Shown piece after piece: positions 1 through 9,074 of a DNA stretch of 64,000 nucleotides. The translations under genes were made by a program, and so were the position numbers. Below the pieces are notes generated by a model. It saw only the letters and a list, made by a program, of their open reading frames with translations. It did no database searches and was not told the origin of the DNA. Position 1 is the first letter of the stretch. Each line of letters begins with the position of its first letter. The stretch is taken from the NCBI GenBank assembly GCA_017525035.1, contig JAFXTH010000015.1:27147-91146 (forward strand), read 5' to 3'. This DNA is from Bacilli bacterium (GTDB taxonomy: Bacteria > Bacillota_I > Bacilli_A > RF39 > UBA660).

Positions 1-678
1 GTTGCAAAAGAAGTTTTGCAAAGACCTGAAAAAGTTAAGAAAGTAAAAATACAAAAGAATTTTGATGATAAAGAAATAAATTCTTTATTAGAAAAAAATA
101 AAATTAAAACTGAAGTACTAGATAAAAAAGAATTTGCTAAGTTTGATAAATTTTCTCATCAGGGTATAATCCTTGACATAGAGGATTTTAGTTATGCTAA
201 TTATAAAGAATTTCTTGATGTAGAAAATGCTAAAGTAGTTATCCTAGATCATATTGAAGATCCACATAATTTGGGAGCAATTATAAGAACTAGTGAAGCT
301 GCTGGTATAACTGGTATTATTATTCCAAAAGATAGAAGTGTTGATGTTAATTCAACAGTAATGAAAACTAGCGCTGGTGCTGTAGAAAATATCAAAATAG
401 CTAAAGTTACTAATTTGATTAATGTAATTAATGATTTAAAAGAAAATGGTTTCTGGATAGTTGGTACTGCTATGGCTGGCAGTGTTGATTATCGTGATAT
501 CGATTATACTGGTAAAATTGCATTAATAATTGGCAATGAAGGAAAAGGTGTTTCTAAAGCAGTTATGGAAGAATGCGATTATTTAGCTAAAATCCCTATG
601 TATGGAAAAATAAATAGTCTAAACGCATCTGTAGCAGCAGGTATTATGATCTATGAGGTGATTAGTTTAGACAAGTAG
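1..678 (+). CDS. rlmB: TrmH/SpoU-family rRNA 2'-O-methyltransferase (RlmB-like), 5' end outside window
   Basis: Likely methylates a 2'-hydroxyl in 23S rRNA using S-adenosylmethionine. The frame is open from base 1 (it begins VAKEVLQRPEKV, which looks like the interior of the small N-terminal substrate-binding domain), so the true start lies upstream; a TTG at 16 is probably not the start. The SPOUT knot motifs are clear: DPHNLGAIIRTSEAAG (motif 1), then IGNEGKGVS (motif 2) and NSLNASVAAGIM (motif 3). The next gene is a SigH-like sigma factor 11 bases downstream. This matches the rlmB-yacP-sigH order of Bacillus with yacP missing. Family assignment is firm; the exact target nucleotide (G2251-type) is inferred. 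Confidence 0.9.
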   Translation, partial: VAKEVLQRPEKVKKVKIQKNFDDKEINSLLEKNKIKTEVLDKKEFAKFDKFSHQGIILDIEDFSYANYKEFLDVENAKVVILDHIEDPHNLGAIIRTSEAAGITGIIIPKDRSVDVNSTVMKTSAGAVENIKIAKVTNLINVINDLKENGFWIVGTAMAGSVDYRDIDYTGKIALIIGNEGKGVSKAVMEECDYLAKIPMYGKINSLNASVAAGIMIYEVISLDK

Positions 679-689
679 GGGGATTTTAC

Positions 690-1301
690 TTGGACTATAA
701 AGAATTAAATGATTATGAACTTGTTTATCAAATAAGAGAAAATGATACTGTCGCGTATAACTTACTTATGGATAAATATTCAAAGTTAGTAACTAAATAT
801 GCAAGAAAGTATTACTTAAAAAACAAGAATGCAGGTATTGAACTTGATGACTTGTATCAAGAAGGCATGATGGGTATAATAATGGCCTTAAATGATTATA
901 ATTCTAACGAGACAATCTTTTATACTTATGCATTATTATGCATGAGACGAGAGATGGAAAGACTTGTTAAAGCATCAAGAAGAAAAAAGCAAGCAATATT
1001 AAATGAATGCGTATCACTAAATATAAAAATTAGTGATGAAGATGATATATTTTTAGAAGATTTAGTCGCATCAAATTATAGCGTTGAAGAAGACTTTAGA
1101 GGAAGAGAATTAGTAACATTTTTATATAATTTAAAATATTATTTAAATGATAAAGATTCATTAATATATGAATTAAAATTAAATTGTTTTGCTAATAGAG
1201 AAATTGCAGATCTTTTAGATATGTCTTATAGATATGTTGATAATAGACTAAGAATAATAAGAAAGAGATTAAAACAACGTATTTTATCTTTTTATCGATA
1301 G
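690..1301 (+). CDS. sigH: SigH-like RNA polymerase sigma-70 family factor
   Basis: A 203-residue alternative sigma factor. Region 2 shows the DLYQEGMMGIIMALNDY core-binding and -10 segment at residues 52-68. A C-terminal region 4 helix-turn-helix follows (NREIADLLDMSYRYVDNRL). The pattern, including the SRRKKQAILNECVSLN stretch after region 2, resembles Bacillus SigH, the transition-state and sporulation factor, and its position after the rRNA methyltransferase is the conserved sigH locus. The start is TTG at 690, chosen for the GGGGG Shine-Dalgarno 8-12 bases before it. Spo0A is encoded about 10 kb away, which fits a SigH/Spo0A circuit by inference. It could instead be a housekeeping-like specialised sigma, but the synteny argues for SigH. 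Confidence 0.82.
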   Translation: MDYKELNDYELVYQIRENDTVAYNLLMDKYSKLVTKYARKYYLKNKNAGIELDDLYQEGMMGIIMALNDYNSNETIFYTYALLCMRREMERLVKASRRKKQAILNECVSLNIKISDEDDIFLEDLVASNYSVEEDFRGRELVTFLYNLKYYLNDKDSLIYELKLNCFANREIADLLDMSYRYVDNRLRIIRKRLKQRILSFYR

Positions 1302-1331
1302 TGATAGAATTAAAATAGAAGAGGTGATGAT

Positions 1332-1976
1332 ATGGAAAATCTAAACGACTATTTTTTATATAATTACGATGGTAATGGTTTATCAGGTCTTTTTGATGCC
1401 ATATCAGATAAGATGAAAGAGATACATGAAGGTAATCGATATGTTGCAAATTTATCTAGTTTATCAATAATGTATGATGGAAGTAATTTCTCTTTTGGAA
1501 GCGTAGAACCATCATATAACCAGCAATATGATAAGAGAAGAAATATTGTTGGACTTGCAAAGCTAATGCTAGGGTCTTACTTATCTGTAGCAAATGGTTT
1601 TAAAGATTTTTCGGAAGTTGATGATAACTGGTTTATTCAAAACATTGATGATATATGTTCAAATATAAGTGATGATGATTTTGAACCTGATTATTTTTAT
1701 GCAGTGTTTACTGAAGGAAGCAATGAGTATTATTCAGACTTTTTAGATAGGCTTAGACAAAATGCTTCTATTGGTGGAAAAGCTAATACTAACGTTTATG
1801 CCAAAGTATTAAGCAATGGTGCAGGTAGATTATATTCGGGTGAAGATGAAGAAAAAGAAGTAGAAACTACAGTTGAAAAGAAAACGGCACACGTAATGCC
1901 AATATTCTATCCACTGTTAATTGGACTTTCTTTAACTGCTGTAATGGCAATGTATTTAATATTTAAATATCTTTAA
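1332..1976 (+). CDS. unknown tail-anchored protein downstream of sigH
   Basis: A 214-residue protein of no recognised family. It starts at ATG 1332 behind AGAGGTGATG. The first ~180 residues are soluble, rich in Asp, Asn and Tyr. A charged stretch (EDEEKEVETTVEKK) is followed by a single C-terminal membrane segment at about 190-212, so the expected topology is a cytoplasmic body with a tail anchor. The segment NIVGLAKLMLGSYLS faintly recalls the C-lobe of kinase-like folds; this is a weak impression, not a call. It is 30 bases after the sigma factor and is closed by a terminator, so it is probably co-transcribed with sigH. Confidence 0.7.
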   Translation: MENLNDYFLYNYDGNGLSGLFDAISDKMKEIHEGNRYVANLSSLSIMYDGSNFSFGSVEPSYNQQYDKRRNIVGLAKLMLGSYLSVANGFKDFSEVDDNWFIQNIDDICSNISDDDFEPDYFYAVFTEGSNEYYSDFLDRLRQNASIGGKANTNVYAKVLSNGAGRLYSGEDEEKEVETTVEKKTAHVMPIFYPLLIGLSLTAVMAMYLIFKYL

Positions 1977-1980
1977 TCAA

Positions 1981-2008
1981 AAAACCACTATTTTCAGTGG
2001 TTTTGTTA
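1981..2008 (+). terminator. rho-independent terminator after the sigH operon
   Basis: Nine-base-pair stem AAAACCACT / AGTGGTTTT (1981-1989 with 1996-2004). The loop is ATTTTC, and T-rich DNA follows. Confidence 0.8.
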
Positions 2009-2014
2009 TATAAT
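2009..2014 (+). promoter_or_regulatory. candidate -10 element for whiA
   Basis: TATAAT directly follows the T-tract of the preceding terminator, 22 bases before the whiA start. No clear -35 is visible because that position falls in the terminator hairpin. Confidence 0.4.
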
Positions 2015-2035
2015 AATAATGCTTGAGGTGGTATT

Positions 2036-2989
2036 ATGTCATTTACTACAACTGTAAAAAACGAAATATGTACAATGGATTATTCCAACACAGAAAACAT
2101 TGCATTCCTTTCGGGTTTCGTAAGAAGTAATGGTAAATTTGATGATAATAGAATAGAGTTATCTACAGAAAATGCTAAAGTAGCAAAGAAATTATATTTA
2201 TTATTTAAATCTTTGTATGGAATAGAAGTAGAACTAGATCAAAGAAACGTTGCTAATTTCATAAAAAAGAAAAATTATGTAATAATTATAAATAATAAAG
2301 TAGATGAAATATTATCAGATTTATCAGTTTTAGATAGCAATAATAACTTTATTGAATCACCAAAAGAATATGTTGTAGATTTAGAAGAAGATAAGAAAGC
2401 ATATCTAAGAGGTAGTTTTTTATCTAAAGGAAGTATTAATGATCCAAAAACTAGTCAATACCATCTTGAATTTGGATTTGATAATAAACATGAGGCAGTA
2501 TTTGTTCAAAGATTATTAAACGAGTTTGATATGAATTCTAAAATAATAATTAGAGATGTTAAATACATGGTGTACATTAAAGAAGCTGAAAAGATTAGTG
2601 ACTTTTTAAAAATAGTTAATGCATTCCAAGCAGTTCTTTATTATGAAAATATAAGAATATATAAAGAACAAAAGAATAATACAAATAGACTTAACAATTG
2701 TGAGCAAGCTAATATGGATAAAATAATTGAAACTTGTAATAATCAATTAAAGGATATTGAAACAATCGAAGAAGTAATGGGACTTGATTTACTTGATGAT
2801 AAGATTAAGGAAGCTTGTTTATATAGAAAGAAATATCCTGAGACATCATTAACAGAACTTAGTAGTATTATTTCTATGGAGACTGGTGTTAATATTACAA
2901 AATCTGGATTAAATCATAGATTTAGAAAGATAAAAGAGATAGCAAATAGATTAAGAAAAAATAATAAGAATCAAAAAGAGACTAGTTAG
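2036..2989 (+). CDS. whiA: DNA-binding protein WhiA
   Basis: A 317-residue member of the Gram-positive WhiA family. The N-terminal half is the degenerate LAGLIDADG-homing-endonuclease-like domain ([10 protein letters not shown] near residue 25 and [14 protein letters not shown] near 124). The C-terminus is the WhiA helix-turn-helix ([26 protein letters not shown], within about 275-302). Family members bind DNA and influence cell division and chromosome segregation. The usual rapZ-yvcK partners are not adjacent here; clpP lies next to it on the opposite strand and overlaps its 3' end. Start ATG 2036 has GAGGTGG upstream. Confidence 0.93.
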   Translation: MSFTTTVKNEICTMDYSNTENIAFLSGFVRSNGKFDDNRIELSTENAKVAKKLYLLFKSLYGIEVELDQRNVANFIKKKNYVIIINNKVDEILSDLSVLDSNNNFIESPKEYVVDLEEDKKAYLRGSFLSKGSINDPKTSQYHLEFGFDNKHEAVFVQRLLNEFDMNSKIIIRDVKYMVYIKEAEKISDFLKIVNAFQAVLYYENIRIYKEQKNNTNRLNNCEQANMDKIIETCNNQLKDIETIEEVMGLDLLDDKIKEACLYRKKYPETSLTELSSIISMETGVNITKSGLNHRFRKIKEIANRLRKNNKNQKETS

Positions 2990-2996
2990 TCTCTTT
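2975..2996. terminator. shared bidirectional terminator inside the whiA/clpP overlap
   Basis: Perfect stem AAAGAGACT / AGTCTCTTT with loop AGTT, flanked by A-runs on the left and T-runs on the right, so it reads as a terminator in both directions. The whiA stop (TAG 2987-2989) and the clpP stop (2982-2984 on the minus strand) both lie within the hairpin. Confidence 0.8.
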
Positions 2997-3569
2997 CTTT
3001 TTAATTACTTTATCAATTATTCCATATTCTTTGGCTTCATAAGAATCCATATAGTAATCTCTTTCGGTATCTTTTTCTACTTTTTTGATACTTTGATTTG
3101 TTTTCAAAGAAATTATATTGTTTAATTTCTTTTTAATTTTGATTAATCTATCTGTTGCTATTTTAATATCTGTTACTTGACCTTCAGTTCCTCCTAGTGG
3201 TTGATGAATCATTATTTCACTGTTTTCTAATGCTATTCTTTTACCACTTGTACCACTAAGAAGAAGGAAGGCACCCATTGAAGCGGCAAGACCAATGCAT
3301 ATTGTTGATACGTCACTTTTAATATAATTCATCGTGTCATATATAGCCATTCCTTGTGATACTATTCCACCAGGAGAATTAATATACAAATATATATCTT
3401 TAGTTTCAATTGAATCCAAATAAAGAAGTTGTGCAATTACGCTATTAGCTAAACTTTCATTTATTTCACCTGATATAAAAATAATTCTGTCTTTCAATAG
3501 TCTTGAAAATATATCATAACTTCTTTCCCCATATTGTTCTTTATCTACAATAACTGGAATTAAATTCAT
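2982..3569 (-). CDS. clpP: ATP-dependent Clp protease proteolytic subunit
   Basis: A 195-residue serine peptidase that forms the degradation chamber used with Clp ATPases. The catalytic triad is complete and at canonical positions: Ser97 (GLAASMGAF), His122 (MIHQPLGG) and Asp171 (TERDYYMD). The oxyanion motif INSPGG is near residue 63. The start is ATG at 3569, with AGGTGAT upstream on the minus strand. It converges on whiA, overlapping by 8 bases. No CtsR-type GGTCAAA repeats were seen upstream. A candidate -10 (TATAAT on the minus strand, 3588-3583) precedes it. The Bacillus whiA-crh-clpP neighbourhood is kept but clpP is inverted. Confidence 0.96.
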   Translation of the reverse strand: MNLIPVIVDKEQYGERSYDIFSRLLKDRIIFISGEINESLANSVIAQLLYLDSIETKDIYLYINSPGGIVSQGMAIYDTMNYIKSDVSTICIGLAASMGAFLLLSGTSGKRIALENSEIMIHQPLGGTEGQVTDIKIATDRLIKIKKKLNNIISLKTNQSIKKVEKDTERDYYMDSYEAKEYGIIDKVIKKKETN

Positions 3570-3595
3570 AATATCACCTATAATTATAATAGTTT

Positions 3596-3611
3596 TAATC
3601 TTTTAAGATTA
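3596..3611. repeat. 16-bp palindrome between clpP and the nucleoside kinase
   Basis: TAATCTT-TT-AAGATTA is a perfect inverted repeat in the divergent intergenic region, near the expected -35 of clpP. It could be an operator. Nothing identifies the regulator. Confidence 0.35.
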
Positions 3612-3682
3612 TACATAAAGAATAAAATATCTATTAATTTTTACTAATTTATGATAGAATAAATAAAGAATAGAGGGATTGC

Positions 3683-5335
3683 ATGATAGGAAACATGGAC
3701 GTAAAAATAATGGGTGAAGACAAGAAAATTGCATCAGGTCTTACTTATTTTGATTTAGTAGGTGACTATCAGGATAGGTTTAAATATCCTATATTACTTG
3801 CTAAAGTAGGTAATACATATAAAGAACTAAGTGATTTTGTGTCTAATGGTGAAGATATTAACTTTGTTGATTTAAAAAATTCAACAGCAAATAAAGTTTA
3901 TGTCAATGCACTTATACTTGTTTTAGAATATGCTATTACTACTTTGTTTGGACATACAAATAAAATTGAAGTTAAATACTCAATTGATAAAGGAATCTAC
4001 ATAACAACAAATTTTGATCTAACAAGAAAGAAATTAGAAGTTATTAAAAACAAAATGAAAGACATCGTTTATCAAGATTTGTCTATTACAAAGCATAATG
4101 TTAACAAAAAAGAAGCTATTGAATACTTTAGATTAATGAAAGATCAATCTAAAGTAGATTTGTATAATTATAATACAAATACGATGGTTACTTTATATAA
4201 ACTAGGAAGCATATATGATTATTTCTTTAGTTTGATGCCTACAAGAACAGGTGTATTAAAAGATTTTGACTTATACTTTTTAGATAGTAATGGATTTGTA
4301 TTATTATTCCCAACAGTATACATTGATGGTATTAAGCCATACGAACATCATCCAAAATTATTTGAAGTTTTTGATGAATATGGTAAGTGGGCTAACATAA
4401 TGAAGATTGATAATGTTCCTGACCTTAACAAAGTTGTATCAAGCGGAAGAGCTGATGACATAATAAGAATAGAAGAAACGTTACAAAGTAATAGATTGTT
4501 AAACATTGCAAGAACAATAGTTAGCAAAAAGAATGATGTTAAAATAATCCTAATCGCCGGGCCTTCAAGTTCTGGTAAAACTACAAGTTGTAGAAAATTA
4601 TCAATGTACTTAAGAAGTTTTGGATTAGAACCAAGAGAAATATCTATGGATGATTATTTTGTTGATAGAGAATTTACACCTAGGGATGAAAATGGTGAGC
4701 CTGATTTTGAATGTTTAGAGGCAATAGATGTTAAACACTTTGATAAAGATGTTAAGGACTTACTTAATGGAAAAGGTGTTAAGCTTCCAACATTTAATTT
4801 CATAACAGGAAAACAAGAACCTGGAACTGATGAAACATATCTTGGAAAGAATGAAGTTCTAATAATTGAAGGAATACATGCATTAAATGATAGAATATTA
4901 ACTTCAATCGAAAGAAAGAATAAATTTAAAATATATCTATCACCTTTAACAATTTTAACAATTGATATGCATAATAGAATATCTACAACAGATAATAGAT
5001 TGTTAAGAAGAATAGTAAGAGATAATAGAACAAGAGGATATAAAGTAGAAGACACAATAAGAAGCTGGCAAAAAGTTAGACTTGGGGAAGAGAAACATAT
5101 TTTTCCTAACCAAGATGCAGCAGATGTTGTTTACAATACAGCATTGATTTATGAAATAGGAGTTCTTAAAACATATGTTGAACCACTTCTATATTCAGTA
5201 CCTAGCGATAGTCCACAATATGAGACAGCTAGAAGATTATTAAATATGTTAAAAACATTTTTACCAATACCATCAGACGCTATACCTGATGAGTCATTAT
5301 TAAGAGAATTTATTGGTGGAAGTTGTTTTAATTAA
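3683..5335 (+). CDS. uridine-kinase-like nucleoside kinase with ThrRS-like N-terminal region
   Basis: A 550-residue protein with two parts. Residues about 1-270 resemble the TGS and second-additional domains of threonyl-tRNA synthetase seen in the long clostridial/bacilli 'nucleoside kinase' family. Residues about 285-550 are a phosphoribulokinase/uridine kinase domain with P-loop GPSSSGKTT at 293-301 and SMDDYFVDR downstream. It probably phosphorylates a nucleoside, perhaps uridine; substrate and the role of the N-terminus are not shown by sequence. Start ATG 3683 follows AGAGGG. The gene ends 15 bases before gapA, so the two are probably one transcript. Confidence 0.82.
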   Translation: MIGNMDVKIMGEDKKIASGLTYFDLVGDYQDRFKYPILLAKVGNTYKELSDFVSNGEDINFVDLKNSTANKVYVNALILVLEYAITTLFGHTNKIEVKYSIDKGIYITTNFDLTRKKLEVIKNKMKDIVYQDLSITKHNVNKKEAIEYFRLMKDQSKVDLYNYNTNTMVTLYKLGSIYDYFFSLMPTRTGVLKDFDLYFLDSNGFVLLFPTVYIDGIKPYEHHPKLFEVFDEYGKWANIMKIDNVPDLNKVVSSGRADDIIRIEETLQSNRLLNIARTIVSKKNDVKIILIAGPSSSGKTTSCRKLSMYLRSFGLEPREISMDDYFVDREFTPRDENGEPDFECLEAIDVKHFDKDVKDLLNGKGVKLPTFNFITGKQEPGTDETYLGKNEVLIIEGIHALNDRILTSIERKNKFKIYLSPLTILTIDMHNRISTTDNRLLRRIVRDNRTRGYKVEDTIRSWQKVRLGEEKHIFPNQDAADVVYNTALIYEIGVLKTYVEPLLYSVPSDSPQYETARRLLNMLKTFLPIPSDAIPDESLLREFIGGSCFN

Positions 5336-5350
5336 AATGGAGGAGATAAA

Positions 5351-6355
5351 ATGGTAAGAGTAGCAATTAATGGATTCGGAAGAATCGGAAGATTAGTTTT
5401 TAGATTGATGGATAATGATCCTGATTTCGAAGTTGTAGCAATTAATGATTTAACAGATGCTGAGCAATTAGCATATTTGTTAAAATATGATACTAATCAT
5501 CGTAATTACAAATTAGATGATATTAGTTTCAATGGAGATAAGCTAATAGTATCTGGTAAGGAAATTACTGTATATGCTGAAAAAGACCCATCTGTACTTC
5601 CTTGGGGAAGCTTAAATGTAGATGTAGTTTTCGAGTGTACTGGAGCATTTACTAGTGATGAAAAAGCAATGGCACATATCACTGCAGGAGCTAAAAAAGT
5701 AATTATTTCTGCACCTGCAAAAGGAGACTTAAAGACTATTGTTTATAATGTTAACCATGATACACTTGATGGAAGTGAACAAATCATTTCTGCAGCAAGT
5801 TGTACAACAAACTGTTTAGCACCTGTATTAAACGTAATTCAAAAAGAATTTGGTGTTGAAAAAGGATTTATGACAACAGTTCATGCTTATACAAATGACC
5901 AAGCAACACTTGATATTGCACATAAGAAAGGAATCTTAGCACGTCGTGGTAGAGCATGCGCAGCTAATATTGTTCCAGCATCAACTGGTGCTGCTAGTGC
6001 AATCGGACAAGTTTTACCTGAATTAAAGGGAAGACTTGATGGAACTGCAATGCGTGTTCCTGTTCCAACTGGTTCAGTTATTGATTTAACTCTTGAATTA
6101 AAGAGAAATGCAACTAAAGAAGAAATTAATGCAGCATTTGAAAAATATGAAAATGAAACATTAAAATTCACTATGGATCCAATCGTATCAAGCGATGTAA
6201 TCGGATCTCATTATGGTGCAGTTGTTGATGGACTTTCTACAAATGTATTAGATGTAGATGGAAAACAACTTGTTAAGATAGTAGCATGGTATGATAACGA
6301 AATGGGTTACTCAACTCAAATGGTTAGAACAGCTAAATACTTAATGACAAAATAA
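5351..6355 (+). CDS. gapA: glyceraldehyde-3-phosphate dehydrogenase
   Basis: A 334-residue glycolytic enzyme that oxidises glyceraldehyde 3-phosphate to 1,3-bisphosphoglycerate with NAD. The Rossmann motif INGFGRIGR opens the protein. Asp33 (AINDLTD) is the usual NAD-selecting residue. Catalytic Cys151 is in SAASCTTNCLAP and His178 in TTVHAYT. Length is normal for the family. A strong GGAGG precedes ATG 5351. The gene has its own terminator, which separates it from the next small gene and from pgk, so the common gap-pgk operon is interrupted here. Confidence 0.97.
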   Translation: MVRVAINGFGRIGRLVFRLMDNDPDFEVVAINDLTDAEQLAYLLKYDTNHRNYKLDDISFNGDKLIVSGKEITVYAEKDPSVLPWGSLNVDVVFECTGAFTSDEKAMAHITAGAKKVIISAPAKGDLKTIVYNVNHDTLDGSEQIISAASCTTNCLAPVLNVIQKEFGVEKGFMTTVHAYTNDQATLDIAHKKGILARRGRACAANIVPASTGAASAIGQVLPELKGRLDGTAMRVPVPTGSVIDLTLELKRNATKEEINAAFEKYENETLKFTMDPIVSSDVIGSHYGAVVDGLSTNVLDVDGKQLVKIVAWYDNEMGYSTQMVRTAKYLMTK

Positions 6356-6376
6356 AAGAGCTTAGCTCTTTTTTTA
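6354..6376 (+). terminator. rho-independent terminator after gapA
   Basis: Stem AAAAGAGC / GCTCTTTT with a TTA loop, then more T. It overlaps the gapA stop. Confidence 0.85.
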
Positions 6377-6385
6377 TGCTATAAT
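6377..6385 (+). promoter_or_regulatory. extended -10 promoter for the 6404 gene
   Basis: TGCTATAAT immediately follows the gapA terminator T-tract, 18 bases before the next start. Any -35 would lie inside the hairpin. Confidence 0.5.
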
Positions 6386-6403
6386 TTTACTGGAGATGAT
6401 GTT

Positions 6404-6796
6404 ATGAAACTTAAAGAAGAATTCTTTTCTTTTATTGAAACATTTAAAAGTGAAAATATAGTTATTAACAATAATGTTTCAGATGATTTTGATAAAGTTG
6501 TTATTGAAGATGTTGAAGATTTTAAGGAAATCATTAGATATATACTTGAATACTTTAAAACTAAAGATAGTAAGATTGAATTTGACGTTGATGTTAATTG
6601 CATGAAGTATGAAGGATTTGCTGGGCTTTTTCTAAGTGTTATGACAAGAGACATTAAGAATCTTAAAGATGAAGTTTTTGTTGAAGGTTTAAAAGAATTG
6701 GTTGATAAAGTAGAAGGAAATTTATTAATTGATAACTCTGAAAAAGGAATTGTACTTTTAATAGATTTTGCAAAAGAAGCAATTATAGAAGAATAA
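6404..6796 (+). CDS. small acidic protein of unknown function
   Basis: A 130-residue, strongly acidic, probably soluble helical/beta protein (FDVDVNCMKYEGFAGLFLSV near residue 66). No family recognised. It has no signal peptide or membrane segment. Start ATG 6404 is preceded by GGAGATGATG. It is monocistronic, lying between the gapA terminator with its extended -10 and a weak terminator at its own stop. A longer reading frame on the opposite strand (6379-6828) is Ser/Leu-rich, lacks a ribosome site and is taken as a shadow. Confidence 0.65.
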   Translation: MKLKEEFFSFIETFKSENIVINNNVSDDFDKVVIEDVEDFKEIIRYILEYFKTKDSKIEFDVDVNCMKYEGFAGLFLSVMTRDIKNLKDEVFVEGLKELVDKVEGNLLIDNSEKGIVLLIDFAKEAIIEE

Positions 6797-6807
6797 TTCT
6801 TCTTTTT
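6787..6807 (+). terminator. weak terminator after the 6404 gene
   Basis: AGAAGAA / TTCTTCT stem around the TAA stop, followed by TTTT. Confidence 0.5.
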
Positions 6808-6821
6808 AATTGTGCTATTTG

Positions 6822-6850
6822 TTGGCAAATGTCCTTTATTTTGCTATAAT
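6822..6850 (+). promoter_or_regulatory. strong vegetative promoter of the pgk operon
   Basis: TTGGCA (6822-6827), 17-base spacer, TATAAT (6845-6850), with an extended TG at 6842-6843. It is 21 bases before pgk. Confidence 0.8.
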
Positions 6851-6870
6851 AATAATGTTAGGAGATAGTT

Positions 6871-8052
6871 ATGAAAAAGACAATTAGAGATTTTGATTTA
6901 ACAGATAAAAAAGTAATTATTAGATGTGATTTTAATGTACCTATTAAAGATGGTGAAATAGTTGATGACAATAGAATTGTACAAAGCTTACTTACAATAA
7001 ATTATGCAATTGATCAAGGAGCTAGAGTAATTCTTATGTCTCACTTAGGAAGAATTAAAGAAGAAGAGGATAAAGCTAAAAACAGCTTAGAAGTTATAGT
7101 TCCAAGATTAAGTAATTATCTAGGAACAGATGTTAAGTTCTCTCATGCAACTCGTGGACCAGAGCTTGAAAATTTAATTAATTCATTAGGTCAAGGAGAC
7201 GTTCTTTTGATGGAAAATACTCGTTTTGAAGATGTTCCTGGGAAGAAAGAAAGTGGCAATGACGAAGAGCTTGGAGCTTACTGGGCATCTTTGGGAGATA
7301 TATTTATAAATGATGCATTTGGTACTGCTCATAGAGCACATGCATCAAATGTTGGAATTGCTAGTCACTTACCTAGTGGTTTAGGATTCTTAGTTGAAAA
7401 AGAAGTTAATGCATTATCAGTTTTAGTTGACCCTGTTCATCCATTTGTAGTTATACTAGGTGGAAGTAAAGTTTCAGATAAGATTGGAGTTATAGAAAAT
7501 CTTGTTAAAAAAGCTGATAAAATTTTAATCGGTGGAGGAATGGCTTATACATTCTTAAAAGCTAAAGGAATTAATATTGGTAAATCTATTTTAGATGAAG
7601 AAAATATTGGATTCTGTCAAAAAGTATTAAGCGAATATCCTGATAAAATTGTGTTGCCAGTAGATAATTTAGTAACAGAAGAATATTCAAATGATGTTCC
7701 TTATCATACATGCGATGTAGAAAACATTGGTGAAAATGAGATGGGACTTGATATTGGTGAAAAAACAGTTGAGTTATTCTCAAGTATTTTAGATACTGCT
7801 AAAATTGTTTTTTGGAATGGTCCTTTAGGAGTTTATGAATTCTCTAACTTCACAAAAGGAACAGAAAGACTATTAGATAAACTTGTAAATATAAATGCTA
7901 CTACAATTTTAGGTGGAGGAGACATAGTTGCTGCTTCAGCTGAACTTGGATATAAAGACAAGGTTACTCATGCTTCAACAGGTGGAGGAGTAACACTTGA
8001 ATTTATGGAAGGAAAAGAATTACCTGGTGTAGTTTCAATTTCTGATAAATAA
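6871..8052 (+). CDS. pgk: phosphoglycerate kinase
   Basis: A 393-residue enzyme that transfers phosphate from 1,3-bisphosphoglycerate to ADP. The signature RCDFNVPI is at residue 19. The substrate-binding HLGR (residues 59-62) and the nucleotide-site loop GGGDIVAA near the C-terminus are intact. Length is typical. It starts at ATG 6871 behind TAGGAGA. It is the first gene of a four-gene operon; its TAA stop shares an A with the next ATG, which suggests translational coupling to a membrane protein with no glycolytic role. Confidence 0.97.
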   Translation: MKKTIRDFDLTDKKVIIRCDFNVPIKDGEIVDDNRIVQSLLTINYAIDQGARVILMSHLGRIKEEEDKAKNSLEVIVPRLSNYLGTDVKFSHATRGPELENLINSLGQGDVLLMENTRFEDVPGKKESGNDEELGAYWASLGDIFINDAFGTAHRAHASNVGIASHLPSGLGFLVEKEVNALSVLVDPVHPFVVILGGSKVSDKIGVIENLVKKADKILIGGGMAYTFLKAKGINIGKSILDEENIGFCQKVLSEYPDKIVLPVDNLVTEEYSNDVPYHTCDVENIGENEMGLDIGEKTVELFSSILDTAKIVFWNGPLGVYEFSNFTKGTERLLDKLVNINATTILGGGDIVAASAELGYKDKVTHASTGGGVTLEFMEGKELPGVVSISDK

Positions 8053-9074
8053 TGAATAAAAAAAATACTAAAAGTATTATTATAATATTGCTAATAATGG
8101 CAATAGTCCTATATTTTATAATGAAGGATGATTTCCAAGATATAGTTGATAATTTATTATCAGCAAATAAATGGTTAATCATGGTAGGAGTTATATTGAT
8201 TATTGGCTATTGGTTACTAAGAGCCCTCGCTCTTTACATAGTCGTAAAAAAATATAAAAAAGATATAAAATATAGTAAGATGTTGCATCAAATATTAATA
8301 ACTCAATTCTTTAATGGCATAACTCCGTTTGCAACAGGAGGAGAACCAATGCAGGTTTATATGCTAAATAAAAGCGGAGTTAAAGTAGCACAAGCGACTA
8401 ACATAATAGTTCAAGAATTTATAATGTATCAAGCAGCACTGGTATTAGTTGGCTTAATAGCATTAATATTAAATTTTGCATTTGATATATGCAATGTTAA
8501 TCCAGTATTATTTAACTTAATATTAATTGGATTCATAATTAACATTGGTGTAGGAGTAATATCATTATTTATAAGTTTCTCAAAGAAATTTAGTACATTT
8601 TTAGTTAATTTTTGTTTAAAAGTTGGAATTAAGTTAAGACTAATTAAAGATAAAGAAAAGACTACTGAGATATGGAATGAAAAAGTTAAAGAGTATAACG
8701 CAAGTGGAACAATGCTTAAAGAAAACAAAAAGTTATTCTTTACTTGCGTATTTGTTAACTTATTGGCTCTAATAATATTCTATTTAATTCCATTCTTTGT
8801 ATTTATGAGTATGGGACAAAACGTAGGAGTAATGGAAGTAATTGTTTTATCTGCATTTATACTTCTTGTTGGTAACTTTGTACCACTTCCTGGTGGTAGT
8901 GGAGGAATTGAAGGAGCATTCCTTGAATTCTTTAAGACTATCATACCTTTTGTTGATACAAGAGAGGCAATACTTAAATCAGCATTAATAATTTGGAGAG
9001 TAATAACATATTACTTTGGCATAGTAATAGGTGGGGTTGCATTAGGATTCTTCAAAGGAGATGAAAAGAAATGA
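8052..9074 (+). CDS. flippase-like / LPG-synthase-type integral membrane protein
   Basis: A 340-residue polytopic protein of the lysylphosphatidylglycerol-synthase transmembrane (UPF0104/YbhN-like) family. Family motifs FFNGITPFATGGEPMQVYML (residues 91-110) and VPLPGGSGGIEGAF are present. About seven or eight hydrophobic segments are visible. Homologues are implicated in moving or modifying lipid-linked compounds; the substrate here is unknown. It overlaps pgk by one base and the following glycosyltransferase by four (ATGA). This suggests that it works with that enzyme on a membrane glycolipid. Its TGA stop shows that TGA is not read as Trp in this genome. Confidence 0.8.
   Translation: MNKKNTKSIIIILLIMAIVLYFIMKDDFQDIVDNLLSANKWLIMVGVILIIGYWLLRALALYIVVKKYKKDIKYSKMLHQILITQFFNGITPFATGGEPMQVYMLNKSGVKVAQATNIIVQEFIMYQAALVLVGLIALILNFAFDICNVNPVLFNLILIGFIINIGVGVISLFISFSKKFSTFLVNFCLKVGIKLRLIKDKEKTTEIWNEKVKEYNASGTMLKENKKLFFTCVFVNLLALIIFYLIPFFVFMSMGQNVGVMEVIVLSAFILLVGNFVPLPGGSGGIEGAFLEFFKTIIPFVDTREAILKSALIIWRVITYYFGIVIGGVALGFFKGDEKK

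Noticed and set aside
1192..1449. Minus-strand frame across the sigH / 1332 gene junction
   Set aside because: No ribosome site; composition dominated by Tyr, Ile and Leu; overlaps two better-supported genes.
6379..6828. Open frame of 149 codons on the minus strand opposite the 6404 gene
   Set aside because: Ser/Thr/Leu-rich composition typical of an antisense shadow in AT-rich DNA, no ribosome site, and it runs through terminators at both ends. The plus-strand frame has a good ribosome site and promoter.
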